DNA of 64,000 bases from Caccoplasma sp905210875 (GCA_963931635.1 OZ007034.1:930001-994000), one strand, 5' to 3'; shown: positions 43,084 to 52,019, numbered from the stretch's first letter. The notes: generated by a model from the letters alone, not told the origin. A program made the numbers and translations.

Positions 43084-43350
43084 TTCAATAATTGTCAGGC
43101 AAGTTGTGCAATATGTTACAAAGATTATAAGATGTCTATTTTTACCTCCTTTTTTAGTTTTCGGAGGTAAAGAAAATAAATTTTTCTTTAAAACACAAAC
43201 TCAACGTAAAATATCGCCGACTGCTTTGTACAGGCAAAGGTCTTTGCGTGATGTGCCAAATCGTTGCATAGCTTGAAAAAAGTTGTGCATAAATAGAGCG
43301 GGAGATGGGTAAAATGGGGGTGCACGGGAATATACTTTGATGGAAATTTG

Positions 43351-43358
43351 TATATTTG
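43351..43358 (+). promoter_or_regulatory. -7 promoter element for nadB
   Basis: TATATTTG matches TAnnTTTG, 42 bases before the nadB ATG. No matching -33 at ideal spacing. Confidence 0.6.
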
Positions 43359-43400
43359 CCGCAAGAACACCGGAACAAATGCCGGTGAAAGAAAGAGTGT

Positions 43401-44987
43401 ATGGTATATAAATACGATTTTTTGGTGATAGGTTCGGGCATTGCCGGAATGAGTTTCGCCCTGAAAGTGGCCCACAAGGGAAAAGTGGCTCTCATCTGCA
43501 AAGCCGGTCTCGAAGAGGCCAATACCTATTTTGCGCAAGGCGGCATCGCTTCGGTGACCAATCTTGCGGTAGACAACTTCGAGAAGCATATTGAAGACAC
43601 GATGATTGCCGGCGACTGGATAAGCGACCGGCAGGCTGTGGAGAAGGTGGTGCGCGAAGCCCCCGGACAGATAAAGCAGCTCATCGAGTGGGGCGTGCAG
43701 TTCGACAAGAAGGAGAACGGCGAGTTTGACCTTCATCGGGAGGGCGGCCACTCCGAGTTCCGTATCCTGCATCACAAAGACAACACCGGTGCCGAGATAC
43801 AGACCAGCCTCATCAATGCGGTGAAGCAGCACCCCAACATCACGATATTCAAAAACCATTTCGCCGTCGAAATCATTACCCAGCACCACTTGGGCATCAT
43901 CGTTACGCGATACACCCCCGGCATCAAGTGTTACGGTGCCTATGTGCTCGATGAGGAGACGGGCGAGGTAGATACCTTCCTTTCCAAGGTTACTGTCATG
44001 GCCACAGGGGGTTGCGAGGCGGTATATCGCAACACGACCAATCCGCTGGTGGCTACGGGCGACGGCATTGCCATGGTATACCGTGCCAAGGGTGCGGTGA
44101 AAGACATGGAGTTTATCCAGTTTCACCCCACGGCGCTCTATCACCCCGGCGACCGACCCAGTTTCCTCATTACCGAGGCCATGCGCGGATACGGTGCCGT
44201 GCTGCGCAACCAGGCCGGTGAGGAGTTCATGCAGAAGTACGACCCGCGTCTCTCGCTGGCACCGCGCGACATTGTGGCCCGTGCCATCGACAAGGAGATG
44301 AAGCAGCGCGGCGAAGACCACGTCTTCCTCGATGTTACCCACAAAGACCCCGAAGAGACCAAGCGCCACTTCCCCAACATCTACAAGCATTGCCTCTCGA
44401 TAGGTATCGATATTACCAAAGATTACATACCTGTGGCACCGGCCGCCCACTACTTGTGTGGAGGTATCAAGGTCGACCTCGACGGACAGTCGAGCATACG
44501 CCGGCTCTATGCCCTGGGCGAGTGTTCCTGCACCGGTCTGCACGGAGGTAACCGTCTGGCCTCGAATTCGCTCATTGAGGCCGTTGTTTATGCCGATGCC
44601 GCTGCCCGCCATGCCCTGAGCGTGTTTGAACGGTACGATTTCAACACCGATATTCCCGAGTGGAACGCCGAAGGTACCATCACCAACGAAGAGCGTATTC
44701 TCATTACCCAGAGCATGAAGGAGGTGAATCAGATCATGGAGTCGTATGTGGGCATCGTGCGCAGCAACGTACGCCTCACCCGGGCCTGGAACCGCCTCGA
44801 CATTCTCTACGAGGAGACCGAGAGCCTCTTCAAGCGCAGTAAGGCCTCGCGCGAGATATGCGAGTTGCGCAACATGATAAACGTGGGTTATCTCATCACC
44901 CGTCAGGCCATGGAGCGCAAGGAGAGCCGCGGGCTGCACTACACCATCGATTATCCCCACGCCGCAACTACCGGTGAGAAGAAATAA
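43401..44987 (+). CDS. nadB: L-aspartate oxidase NadB
   Basis: This 528-residue flavoenzyme oxidises L-aspartate to iminoaspartate, the first step of de novo NAD synthesis. In anaerobes fumarate is the usual acceptor. It has the FAD motif DFLVIGSGIAGMSFALKVA, NTYFAQGGIASV near residue 45, and HREGGHSEFRILH near residue 117. ATGGCEAVYRNTTNP, QFHPTALYHPGDRPSFLITE and HYLCGGIKVDLDG complete the succinate-dehydrogenase-like core. GRSNVRLTRAWNRL-type helices end the protein. The product feeds NadA, encoded at 29.3-30.3 kb. It is transcribed alone and ends at a bidirectional terminator. Confidence 0.96.
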   Translation: MVYKYDFLVIGSGIAGMSFALKVAHKGKVALICKAGLEEANTYFAQGGIASVTNLAVDNFEKHIEDTMIAGDWISDRQAVEKVVREAPGQIKQLIEWGVQFDKKENGEFDLHREGGHSEFRILHHKDNTGAEIQTSLINAVKQHPNITIFKNHFAVEIITQHHLGIIVTRYTPGIKCYGAYVLDEETGEVDTFLSKVTVMATGGCEAVYRNTTNPLVATGDGIAMVYRAKGAVKDMEFIQFHPTALYHPGDRPSFLITEAMRGYGAVLRNQAGEEFMQKYDPRLSLAPRDIVARAIDKEMKQRGEDHVFLDVTHKDPEETKRHFPNIYKHCLSIGIDITKDYIPVAPAAHYLCGGIKVDLDGQSSIRRLYALGECSCTGLHGGNRLASNSLIEAVVYADAAARHALSVFERYDFNTDIPEWNAEGTITNEERILITQSMKEVNQIMESYVGIVRSNVRLTRAWNRLDILYEETESLFKRSKASREICELRNMINVGYLITRQAMERKESRGLHYTIDYPHAATTGEKK

Positions 44988-45011
44988 CGGCATTGTTGCC
45001 GTATGAGAAAG

Positions 45012-45056
45012 CAAGCGCCTGTTCTCCATCTCGGAGAACAGGCGCTTGTCGTTTAT
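45012..45056. terminator. Bidirectional terminator between nadB and the lipoprotein gene
   Basis: A perfect 16-bp stem (45012-45027 with 45033-45048) with a 5-base loop lies between converging genes; TCGTTTATC follows on the plus strand. Confidence 0.85.
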
Positions 45057-45106
45057 CGTCTCTGTTCCGTTGCGTGTGCCGTCTGTGGTCCGGCAACGGC
45101 ACGCGG

Positions 45107-45652
45107 TTATTGCTGGTAGGGAACAGCGAGTGTTACCACCTTTCCGTTGTATTTCTCTACCGAAGAGGTGAGGTAGCGGTAGGCATCGTCCAGATTGAGA
45201 CCTTTTATGGAAGAGGTGGTCTTGTTGGAATGGGTATCGTTGTTGGAACTCGTGTAAGAGATATTCACGTTGTTGAGTCCGGTGATGTTGAACGTTGTTT
45301 TGTCGGTAACAATGGCCTCTTTCTCTTTCAGGGTGGCATTGACCGATATTTGGGCTTCTAAGGGAGCCTTTACATCGTTCAGGGTTACGCTCCACGGGTA
45401 AGAGTCGACCACCACATTCTCGGTCATGGTGCCGTCGGCATTTTTATAGGAGACCGTCAGGTCATAGAACAGGAGGTTGTCAAACCCCGTGATGTTGGCG
45501 TCGAGCAAACCCAGACTCCCTACCTCGTAGGTTATAGTATAAGTTGTTTCGCCGGTTGTCGAGGTGAGGATATCGGTATTATCACTTTTGTTTTCGTCAC
45601 ACGACACAAGTCCCGCCAAAAGGGGAATCATCAGAAGAAAAAGATGTTTCAT
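45107..45652 (-). CDS. Lipoprotein of unknown function
   Basis: This 181-residue protein has a lipoprotein signal (MKHLFLLMIPLLAGLVSC, Cys at residue 18) followed by DENKSDN, an acidic stretch seen in surface-exposed Bacteroidetes lipoproteins. The mature part is rich in Thr, Ser and Asn with beta-strand alternation (TTYTITYEVGSLGLLDANIT, LTVSYKNADGTMTENVVVD), suggesting a single Ig-like or similar sandwich domain. No known family was recognised. It diverges from the GH43 gene. Confidence 0.7.
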   Translation of the reverse strand: MKHLFLLMIPLLAGLVSCDENKSDNTDILTSTTGETTYTITYEVGSLGLLDANITGFDNLLFYDLTVSYKNADGTMTENVVVDSYPWSVTLNDVKAPLEAQISVNATLKEKEAIVTDKTTFNITGLNNVNISYTSSNNDTHSNKTTSSIKGLNLDDAYRYLTSSVEKYNGKVVTLAVPYQQ

Positions 45653-45752
45653 AGCAGTTTGTTTTTAAAAAGAAAATTTCGTGCAAATTTAAAAATTCCC
45701 CGTGAATAAACAGAGAGAAGAGTGGGGAAGAAAAATATGAAAAATTTTGTAT

Positions 45753-45760
45753 TATCTTTG
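45753..45760 (+). promoter_or_regulatory. -7 promoter element for the GH43 gene
   Basis: TATCTTTG matches TAnnTTTG. The leader to the ATG at 45874 is about 108 bases. Confidence 0.55.
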
Positions 45761-45873
45761 TCGTAGACCGGTAGTGCCGTGGCAGGGTCTGCAATCGAAA
45801 ACCGTGTTTTGTAGCACCCGTCCTGCCCGGTATCTGTTGCCGGTGATTGAAAATAGAAAAAGAGAAAGATTCC

Positions 45874-47436
45874 ATGAAAAAACAGATTCTTGCCGCCTGG
45901 CTTTTGGCTGTCGCCGTTGTGGGGGCACCGGCCCAGTCGACCACCGCTTGGGGCGACCAGGGTAACGGCACCTATGTGAACCCGATACTCAATGCCGACT
46001 ATTCCGACCCCGATGTGATACGCGTGGGGGAGAAATACTATATGGTATGTTCCGACTTCCACTACATCGGTATGCCCGTTTTGGAATCGGACGACATGGT
46101 CAACTGGACCATCATCTCCCAGGTCTACGACCGGTTTGACTATCCCAAGTGGGACGACAACCGCCGCTTTGCCGGCGGTTCCTGGGCCCCCACCATACGT
46201 TACCACGATGGTAAGTTCTGGGTCTTCTTCTGCACCCCGCACGAGGGGCTCTTCATGACAACCGCCACCGACCCCCGCGGGCCGTGGGCGCCGCTGCACC
46301 GTGTCGTGGCCGTCGAGAAGTGGGAAGACCCGTGCCCCTTCTGGGACGAAGACGGACAGGCCTACCTCGGCCGCAGCCGCCACGGGGCAGGCCCCATCAT
46401 CATACACAAGATGAGCCCCGACGGGCGTGAGCTGCTCGACGACGGCTTTACCGTCTATACCGGTCCCGTGGCCGAGGGTACGAAGATATACAAGCGCGAC
46501 GGCTATTACTACATCAGCATACCCGAGGGTGGGGTAGAGGTAGGCTGGCAGACGGTGCTTCGCTCGCGCAACATCTATGGCCCTTATGAGAAAAAAGTGG
46601 TGATGGAGCAGGGAAGCACCCCCATCAACGGTCCGCACCAGGGGGCGTTGGTCGACACGCCCGACGGGGAGTGGTGGTTCTACCATTTCCAGTTTGTGCA
46701 GCCCATCGGCCGTGTGGTACATTTGCAGCCGACGCACTGGAAAGACGGTTGGCCCGTTATCGGGGTCGACATCGACATGAACGGCATCGGCGAGCCGGTG
46801 CGGGTGTGGACCAAGCCGCGCGTTGCCACGGCCGGCGGCGACATTGCGTTGCCCCAGTCGAGCGACGATTTCGCCGCACCCCGTCTCGGCGTGCAGTGGC
46901 AATACAACCACAACCCGCACCCCGAGTGTGTGTCGCTTACCGCCCGCAAGGGGTGGCTGCGCCTCACCGCTTTGCAGGGCGACAGCCTGAAAGCCTCGCA
47001 CAATATGCTCTCGCAGAAGACCATGGGCTACCACTCCGAGGCGACAACCCGCCTCGACTTTTCGCGTATGGTCGATGGGCAGCGGGCCGGACTGCTCTGT
47101 GCCGGCAACTTTTTCAACGGTATCGGCGTGATGTGTAAACAGGGCAAGAAAATTCTCTACCTGGAAAAAGACGGACGTGTAGAGGAGATTACCGCCGTAG
47201 GCGGAAAAACAGTCTACCTGCGTGCCGTTGTCGACTATCCGGCCAACAGCCACCGGCTCTATTACAGCACCGACGGCAAACGCTATGTTGAGGCCGGAGA
47301 ACCTTACGCCCTTAAATTCGGCAGCTGGAAAGGAACCCGTGTGGGGCTCTATACCTACAATGTAGGGGGCGACGGCGGCGTGGCCGACTTCGACTTCTTT
47401 ACCTACACCACCGATGGTCCCGGACTGGCCCGTTAA
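45874..47436 (+). CDS. Glycoside hydrolase family 43 protein with C-terminal beta-sandwich
   Basis: This 520-residue secreted enzyme has a signal peptide (MKKQILAAWLLAVAVVGAPAQ) and a five-bladed propeller. The catalytic aspartate lies in NADYSDPDVIR near residue 44, the second acid in WEDPCPFWDEDGQAYLG near residue 150 and the general acid glutamate in AEGTKIYKRDGYYY near residue 203. Residues 330-520 form a beta-sandwich accessory domain typical of xylan- or arabinan-active members. It probably releases xylose or arabinose from plant glycans; subfamily assignment is an inference. No SusC/SusD pair is adjacent. The ATG at 45874 was chosen over 45847 because it begins the signal peptide. Confidence 0.88.
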   Translation: MKKQILAAWLLAVAVVGAPAQSTTAWGDQGNGTYVNPILNADYSDPDVIRVGEKYYMVCSDFHYIGMPVLESDDMVNWTIISQVYDRFDYPKWDDNRRFAGGSWAPTIRYHDGKFWVFFCTPHEGLFMTTATDPRGPWAPLHRVVAVEKWEDPCPFWDEDGQAYLGRSRHGAGPIIIHKMSPDGRELLDDGFTVYTGPVAEGTKIYKRDGYYYISIPEGGVEVGWQTVLRSRNIYGPYEKKVVMEQGSTPINGPHQGALVDTPDGEWWFYHFQFVQPIGRVVHLQPTHWKDGWPVIGVDIDMNGIGEPVRVWTKPRVATAGGDIALPQSSDDFAAPRLGVQWQYNHNPHPECVSLTARKGWLRLTALQGDSLKASHNMLSQKTMGYHSEATTRLDFSRMVDGQRAGLLCAGNFFNGIGVMCKQGKKILYLEKDGRVEEITAVGGKTVYLRAVVDYPANSHRLYYSTDGKRYVEAGEPYALKFGSWKGTRVGLYTYNVGGDGGVADFDFFTYTTDGPGLAR

Positions 47437-47468
47437 ACATGGCTTCCCGCCGGTTTTTTGAATAGAAC

Positions 47469-47505
47469 GACCGCCGACTCCCTGACCTGGAGCCGGCGGT
47501 CTTGT
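47469..47505. terminator. Terminator between the GH43 gene and rubrerythrin
   Basis: The arms 47469-47481 and 47489-47501 pair over 12 of 13 positions (one A/C mismatch), between converging genes. The following T run is short. Confidence 0.65.
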
Positions 47506-47515
47506 CCATATGGGG

Positions 47516-48091
47516 TTAATAGTTCAACCGTTTGGGTTCGAAATAGGCCTTCGGGTGGAGGCAGGCGGGGCATTTCTCGGGAGGATTGAGCCCTTCATGC
47601 ACATAGCCGCAGTGGCGGCATTGCCATTTGATGGGCTCTTCGCGGCGGAATACCTCGTGCTCTTCCATGCGGGCCAGCAGCTGGCGGTAGCGCCACTCGT
47701 GAAACTCCTCGACCCGGGCTATGGCACGGAATGCGGCGGCTACATCTTTGAACCCTTCGTCGACGGCGATGGTAGAGAAGTTGCTGTACAGGTCCGACCA
47801 TTCGAGCAGTTCTCCTTCGGCGGCTTCGTAGAGGTTCTCCTTGGTTTTCCCGATGCGGCCGGCCGGATATTCGGCTTCGATGGTTACCATGCCTCCCTCG
47901 TCGAGAAAGTCGAAAAAGCGGCGGGCGTGTGCCAGCTCCTGGTCGGCGGTTTCGGCAAACACGCCGGCAATCTGTTCGTAGCCTTCTTCGCGGGCCGTCT
48001 GGGCGAAAAACGTGTAGCGGTTGCGGGCTTGCGATTCACCGGCGAAGGCTTTCAGCAGGTTTTGTTCGGTGAGACTTCCTTTCAGTTTCAT
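47516..48091 (-). CDS. rbr: Rubrerythrin
   Basis: This 191-residue non-heme iron protein reduces hydrogen peroxide in anaerobes. The ferritin-like diiron domain shows FAGESQARNRYTFFAQTARE near residue 17, with iron-binding glutamates there, in ETADQELAHARRFF near residue 50, and in ARVEEFHEWRYRQLL near residue 130. The C-terminal rubredoxin domain has CRHCG and CPACL cysteine pairs. The start at 48091 gives the family N-terminus MKLKGSLTEQNLLKAF; the open frame to 48235 only runs into the repeat flank. It diverges from the MFS gene, with the 85-bp repeat array between. Confidence 0.95.
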   Translation of the reverse strand: MKLKGSLTEQNLLKAFAGESQARNRYTFFAQTAREEGYEQIAGVFAETADQELAHARRFFDFLDEGGMVTIEAEYPAGRIGKTKENLYEAAEGELLEWSDLYSNFSTIAVDEGFKDVAAAFRAIARVEEFHEWRYRQLLARMEEHEVFRREEPIKWQCRHCGYVHEGLNPPEKCPACLHPKAYFEPKRLNY

Positions 48092-48183
48092 GTTGCGTTG
48101 GATTTTTAGTGAGACAAAAAAGTGTATGGTAGGAACGCCGCAGGAGGGGAGAAGGTTCAATGTCGCTGTGTCGGCCTTTTCAT

Positions 48184-48619
48184 TCTCGCCTTTCACTGTT
48201 TTCATAGAAGACAGGAGTCGGCTCGGCATAGCCAATGGATGAAAACTTCGTTTTCTCTTTGCCTTTGCTCTCGCCTTTCACTGTCTTTTCAGAAGACAGG
48301 AGTCGGCTCGGCATAGTCAATGAACGAAAACTTCGTTTTCTCTTTGCCTCTGCTCTCACCTTTCGCTATCTTTTCAGAAGATAGGTTGCGGCTCGGCACA
48401 GTCAACGATGAAAACTTCGTTTTCTCACCCGCCTCTGCTCTCGCTTTTCACTGTCTTTTCAGAAGATAGGAGTCGGCTCGGCACAGTCAACGAGTGAAAA
48501 CTTCGTTTTCTCACCCGCCTCTGCTCTCGCTTTTCACTGTCTTTTCAGAAGACAGGATGCGGCTCGGTAAAAATCTCAAACGAGTTTGGTCTTTTTACTC
48601 TCGCCTTTCACTATCTTTG
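48184..48619 (+). repeat. Tandem array of five 85-bp promoter repeats
   Basis: The block TCTCGCC/TCTCACC/TCTCGCT starts at 48184, 48269, 48354, 48439, 48525 and 48599, giving periods of 85, 85, 85, 86 and 74. Each complete unit contains GCGGCTCGGCA or GTCGGCTCGGCA, a GAAAAC...GTTTTC hairpin and a CTRTCTT...AAGAYAG hairpin. The final unit is diverged and ends in TTTCACTATCTTTG, a -7 element for the MFS gene. These are head-to-tail copies without unique spacers, so not CRISPR. Confidence 0.95.
48585..48619 (+). promoter_or_regulatory. Repeat-borne promoter of the MFS gene
   Basis: TTTG at 48585-48588 and TATCTTTG at 48612-48619 are 23 bases apart, slightly long. The ATG follows about 50 bases later. 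Confidence 0.6.
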
Positions 48620-48670
48620 CCGCCCGAAACTTTGTATCGCTGCCGGCGCGGAGACCGGTTACCCGAAGAT

Positions 48671-49855
48671 ATGAAAAAAGACAAGCTGTGGACCTCCTCG
48701 TTTCTGGCCATCTCAGGGGGCAGTTTTCTTCTCTTCTTTGCCTTTTACCTGCTCTTGCCCGTGCTGCCCCTCTATCTGATGGAGCGCTTCGAAGCCAATG
48801 AGTCGACCGTGGGCATGGTCTTGTCGCTCTACACCATAACGGCGCTTTTCATGCGTCCCTTTGCCGGTTTCATGGTCGATACTTTCCCCCGCAAACGGCT
48901 GATGCTCATCTGTTATGCCGTGTTTACCTGCATCTTCGGCGGCTATCTGTTGGCGGCATCGGTGCTGTTTTTTGCCGTGATAAGGGCGCTGCACGGCTTT
49001 TCCTACGGCATAGTGAGTGTGGCCAACAGCACGGTGGCCATCGACGTGATGCCCTCGTCGCGACGGGGCGAAGGCATCGGCTATTTCGGCGTGAGCAGCA
49101 ACCTGGCCATGGCCGTGGGGCCCACCGTCTCGCTCTATCTGCTCGAAGCCTCGCACAATTACGATACGATATTCTGGGTGTCGCTGCTCTCGTGCTGCGT
49201 GGGTTTCGTGCTGGTTACGACGGTGCGGGTGCCGGCCAAGGAGCGGTTGCCGCGACCGGCTACCGAACACATATCGTTCGACCGCTTCTTCCTTGTAAAG
49301 GGCACCTCGGGAGCCATTGCGGTGAGTATGCTGTCGTTTGGCTACGGCATGCTGTCGACCTACCTGGCTGTTTACGGCCGGGCCGAGGTGGGTATGGAGT
49401 CGGGCACGGGAGTCTTTTTCATGCTCATGGCCTTCGGTCTCATCTTCTCGCGTCTGATGTCGGGACGGCTGCTCAACAAGGGCTATATCGTGCGCCTCAT
49501 ACAGGTGGGTATCATCATACTCTTTGTCGGATATTCGCTTTTCATCTTTCTGAAAGTGCCGGCGGCCTATTTTGCCTCGGCCGCTGTTCTGGGCATGGGA
49601 TACGGTTTTGTGTGCCCGTCGTTCCAGACCTACTTCATCAACCTGGCCGAGCATAACCAGCGGGGTACGGCCAACTCTACCTACCTCACCTCCTGGGATT
49701 TGGGTGTGGGTCTGGGTGTGCTGGTGGGGGGCGGTATTGCCGACATGTCCGACTATACCACGGCCTACATCTGTGCCCTGGTAACGCTTGTCGTGGGCTA
49801 TTTCTTTTTCCGACACATCTCGGCCCCCTATTTCGAACGGCACAAATTGCGTTGA
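48671..49855 (+). CDS. Major facilitator superfamily transporter
   Basis: This 394-residue protein has twelve predicted membrane helices. The MFS loop 2-3 motif reads GFMVDTFPRKRLMLI near residue 72, and a second RxxxG-type signature is present as SSRRGEGIGYFGVSSNLAMA near residue 135. GRLLNKGYIVRL repeats the motif in the second half. The sequence resembles drug/arabinose-efflux type members (AraJ/multidrug), but the substrate cannot be assigned. The start at 48671 (MKKDKLWTSSF) follows the repeat-borne promoter; the frame that reads back to 48494 is repeat sequence and not coding. Confidence 0.88.
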   Translation: MKKDKLWTSSFLAISGGSFLLFFAFYLLLPVLPLYLMERFEANESTVGMVLSLYTITALFMRPFAGFMVDTFPRKRLMLICYAVFTCIFGGYLLAASVLFFAVIRALHGFSYGIVSVANSTVAIDVMPSSRRGEGIGYFGVSSNLAMAVGPTVSLYLLEASHNYDTIFWVSLLSCCVGFVLVTTVRVPAKERLPRPATEHISFDRFFLVKGTSGAIAVSMLSFGYGMLSTYLAVYGRAEVGMESGTGVFFMLMAFGLIFSRLMSGRLLNKGYIVRLIQVGIIILFVGYSLFIFLKVPAAYFASAAVLGMGYGFVCPSFQTYFINLAEHNQRGTANSTYLTSWDLGVGLGVLVGGGIADMSDYTTAYICALVTLVVGYFFFRHISAPYFERHKLR

Positions 49856-50016
49856 GAAATGTATTTGTGTTAAAAAAACAAAATACTCGACGGAAATTTC
49901 ATATATTATTTGTTCTTTTGCAGGAAATTACGGGTAGAATTGTCTTTCGCGGAAATCGCCGGGCGACTTCTCCCGTCGGAGACAAATGCTTTGCCTGACA
50001 AAGGCGACGAAAGAAC

Positions 50017-50898
50017 ATGGCAAAATCGAAAAAGAAAAAACATAACTCCTTTTTCGGAGCGCGGCTTACCTCGACCATCAGCACATCGCTGGTGCTCTTT
50101 CTCTTGGGAATCATAGCATTCATGGGTGTCATGGCTACACAGCTCACCCGCTATGTGCGTGAAAACATGGGCTTCTCCATCGTTCTCGACGAGAACGTTA
50201 CCGACGCCCAGGTCAAGACGTTGCAGAAGCGTCTTACGGCAGCACCTTATGCCAGGCGGGTACAGTACATTTCCAAGGCCGATGCCTTGCGCGAGCTCTA
50301 TGTGGAGCTTGGCGAGAACCCCGAAGATTTGCTGGGATACAATCCGTTGCGCCCCTCGTTTGAGGTGAAGCTCCACAGCGATTATGCCGACGCAGCCCGC
50401 CTGGCCGAAATCGACAAGACCCTGCGCAGCGCCTATCCCTATATCGAGAATATTTCCTATCAGAAAGACCTTATAGAGTTGGTCAACGACAACCTGCGGC
50501 TCATCGGTATGATACTGGCCGGCATAGCGGTGGTGATGACCATCATCTCCTTTGTACTGATTGCCAACACGGTAAGTCTCGTGGCCTATTCCAAGCGTTT
50601 CTTGCTTCACACGATGGAACTGGTGGGAGCCAAGCCGGCGTTCATACGCCGCCCCTTTGTGCGTTCGCACATCGTCAACGGCATTTTCGGAGCCCTTATC
50701 GCCGATGCCCTGCTGGGCGCCGTTCTCTATTACATGAGTCGCGAGTTGAGAGGATTTGCTTCGCTGCTCGACCGGGAGGTGTTGCTCGCCATTGCCGCCG
50801 GTATCGTGGTGGCCGGCATCGTACTGTCGTATCTGGCCGCACGCATTGCCGTGGGGCGCTATTTGCGCACCGACCACGACAAGCTCTATTATATGTAA
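50017..50898 (+). CDS. ftsX: Cell division protein FtsX
   Basis: This 293-residue inner-membrane protein couples the FtsE ATPase to peptidoglycan hydrolase activation at the septum. It has a basic N-terminus (KSKKKKHNSFFGARL), one helix near residue 30 (VLFLLGIIAFMGVMA), an extracytoplasmic domain with the FSIVLDENVTDAQVKTLQKR start, and three C-terminal helices in the FtsX permease domain (MILAGIAVVMTIISFVLIANT). It heads a six-gene unit with DUF3098, uppP, truB, queA and folK, an order I recognise as conserved in Bacteroidetes. ftsE is not in the window. Confidence 0.94.
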   Translation: MAKSKKKKHNSFFGARLTSTISTSLVLFLLGIIAFMGVMATQLTRYVRENMGFSIVLDENVTDAQVKTLQKRLTAAPYARRVQYISKADALRELYVELGENPEDLLGYNPLRPSFEVKLHSDYADAARLAEIDKTLRSAYPYIENISYQKDLIELVNDNLRLIGMILAGIAVVMTIISFVLIANTVSLVAYSKRFLLHTMELVGAKPAFIRRPFVRSHIVNGIFGALIADALLGAVLYYMSRELRGFASLLDREVLLAIAAGIVVAGIVLSYLAARIAVGRYLRTDHDKLYYM

Positions 50899-50925
50899 TC
50901 AATAAATAGTCTTATAGAATAAAAC

Positions 50926-51225
50926 ATGAAAACAGGAAGAGTCGTTTCTCCCGCGATGGGAAGAAAATCTGAAAAGACCGATCCCCGGCTGTTTGCGCTG
51001 GGATGTCGCAATCTGTTGCTCATAGGAGTGGCTTTTGTCGTCATCATTCTGGGATTTGCCCTCATGGCCGGCCCCGGTTCTACCCCAGAACATTACAATC
51101 CCGACATATTCAGTTTCCGCCGCATTGTGCTGGCACCCACGATAGCCTTCCTCGGCTTTGTGTTCATGGTGTTTGCCATTCTCTATAAGGATCCCGAAAA
51201 GAAACATAACTCCGAGAAAGAATGA
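50926..51225 (+). CDS. DUF3098 small membrane protein
   Basis: This 99-residue protein has two membrane helices (LLLIGVAFVVIILGFALMAG and IVLAPTIAFLGFVFMVFAIL) joined by a loop with PGSTPEHYNPDIFSFRRI, the DUF3098 signature. Its function is unknown, but the family sits between ftsX and uppP in Bacteroidetes, hinting at a role in septal or cell-wall synthesis. It begins 27 bases after ftsX and overlaps uppP by 4 bases (ATGA). Confidence 0.85.
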   Translation: MKTGRVVSPAMGRKSEKTDPRLFALGCRNLLLIGVAFVVIILGFALMAGPGSTPEHYNPDIFSFRRIVLAPTIAFLGFVFMVFAILYKDPEKKHNSEKE

Positions 51226-52019
51226 CCTGGCTCGACGCTCTGTGGCTGGGACTCATACAGGGTCTCACCGAATACCTGCCCGTGAGCAGCAGCGGGCACC
51301 TCGAAATAGCCAACGACCTGCTGGGCATTAAGGGCAGCGACAATCTCACCTTTGCCGTGCTGGTACACGCTGCTACGGTGTGCAGTACGCTGGTGGTGCT
51401 GTGGCGCGAAATTGCCGGACTCTTTGCCGGCGTGTTCCGTTTCCGCTGGAACGACGAGACACAATATGTAGCTAAGATATTCCTCTCGATGATACCCGTA
51501 GGTATCGTGGGTGTCTTCTTCAAGGATGCCGTCGAGAGCGTGTTCGGAAGCGGCCTGCTCGTGGTGGGCATCATGCTGCTGGTAACCGCCCTGCTGCTCA
51601 CCTTTGCCCACTATGCCCGTCCCCGCAAGAAAGAGACCATCTCCTACCGCGACGCCTTCATCATCGGTCTGGCCCAGGCCTGTGCCGTGATGCCGGGACT
51701 CTCCCGTTCGGGCTCGACGATTGCCACCGGGCTCATGCTCGGCGACAAGAAAGAGCAGGTGGCCCGTTTCTCGTTTCTCATGGTGATAATCCCCATATTG
51801 GGCGAGGCTTTCCTCGACCTGATGAAGGGCGGAATGTCGCCGGCCGAATCGGGTATACCCGTCTCGGCCATGATTGTGGGCTTCCTCGCCGCCTTTGTGT
51901 CGGGCTGTGTAGCCTGCAAGTGGATGTTGCGGCTCGTACAGAACGGTAAACTTGTATGGTTTGCCCTCTATTGCGTACTGATGGCCGCCTTCTGTATAGG
52001 CCGTTCGTTGCTGGCCTGA
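51222..52019 (+). CDS. uppP: Undecaprenyl-diphosphatase UppP (BacA)
   Basis: This 265-residue integral membrane enzyme dephosphorylates undecaprenyl diphosphate so the carrier lipid can be reused for peptidoglycan and surface glycans; it also gives bacitracin tolerance. It shows the first motif GLTEYLPVSSSGHLEI near residue 15 (with catalytic Glu and Ser) and the second motif PGLSRSGSTIATGL near residue 160. Around seven to eight hydrophobic segments are present. The start overlaps the DUF3098 stop. Confidence 0.96.
   Translation: MTWLDALWLGLIQGLTEYLPVSSSGHLEIANDLLGIKGSDNLTFAVLVHAATVCSTLVVLWREIAGLFAGVFRFRWNDETQYVAKIFLSMIPVGIVGVFFKDAVESVFGSGLLVVGIMLLVTALLLTFAHYARPRKKETISYRDAFIIGLAQACAVMPGLSRSGSTIATGLMLGDKKEQVARFSFLMVIIPILGEAFLDLMKGGMSPAESGIPVSAMIVGFLAAFVSGCVACKWMLRLVQNGKLVWFALYCVLMAAFCIGRSLLA

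Larger units (their letters stand above)
42873..43400. other. Gene-free interval between the accessory operon and nadB
   Basis: No gene is visible. It contains an imperfect inverted-repeat element (42960-43083), a minus-strand stem with T-rich end (42933-43016) and the nadB promoter at 43351-43358. A minus-strand AATCTTTG near 43119-43126 is a possible weak -7 for the operon. Confidence 0.6.

Noticed and set aside
48092..48235. N-terminal extension of rubrerythrin
   Set aside because: It runs into repeat DNA, and rubrerythrins start at the MKLKGSL segment encoded from 48091.
48184..48619. CRISPR array
   Set aside because: The 85-base units are contiguous copies without unique spacers and no cas gene is present.
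48494..48670. N-terminal extension of the MFS protein
   Set aside because: These codons lie in the 85-bp repeat and its promoter; the family N-terminus begins at 48671.
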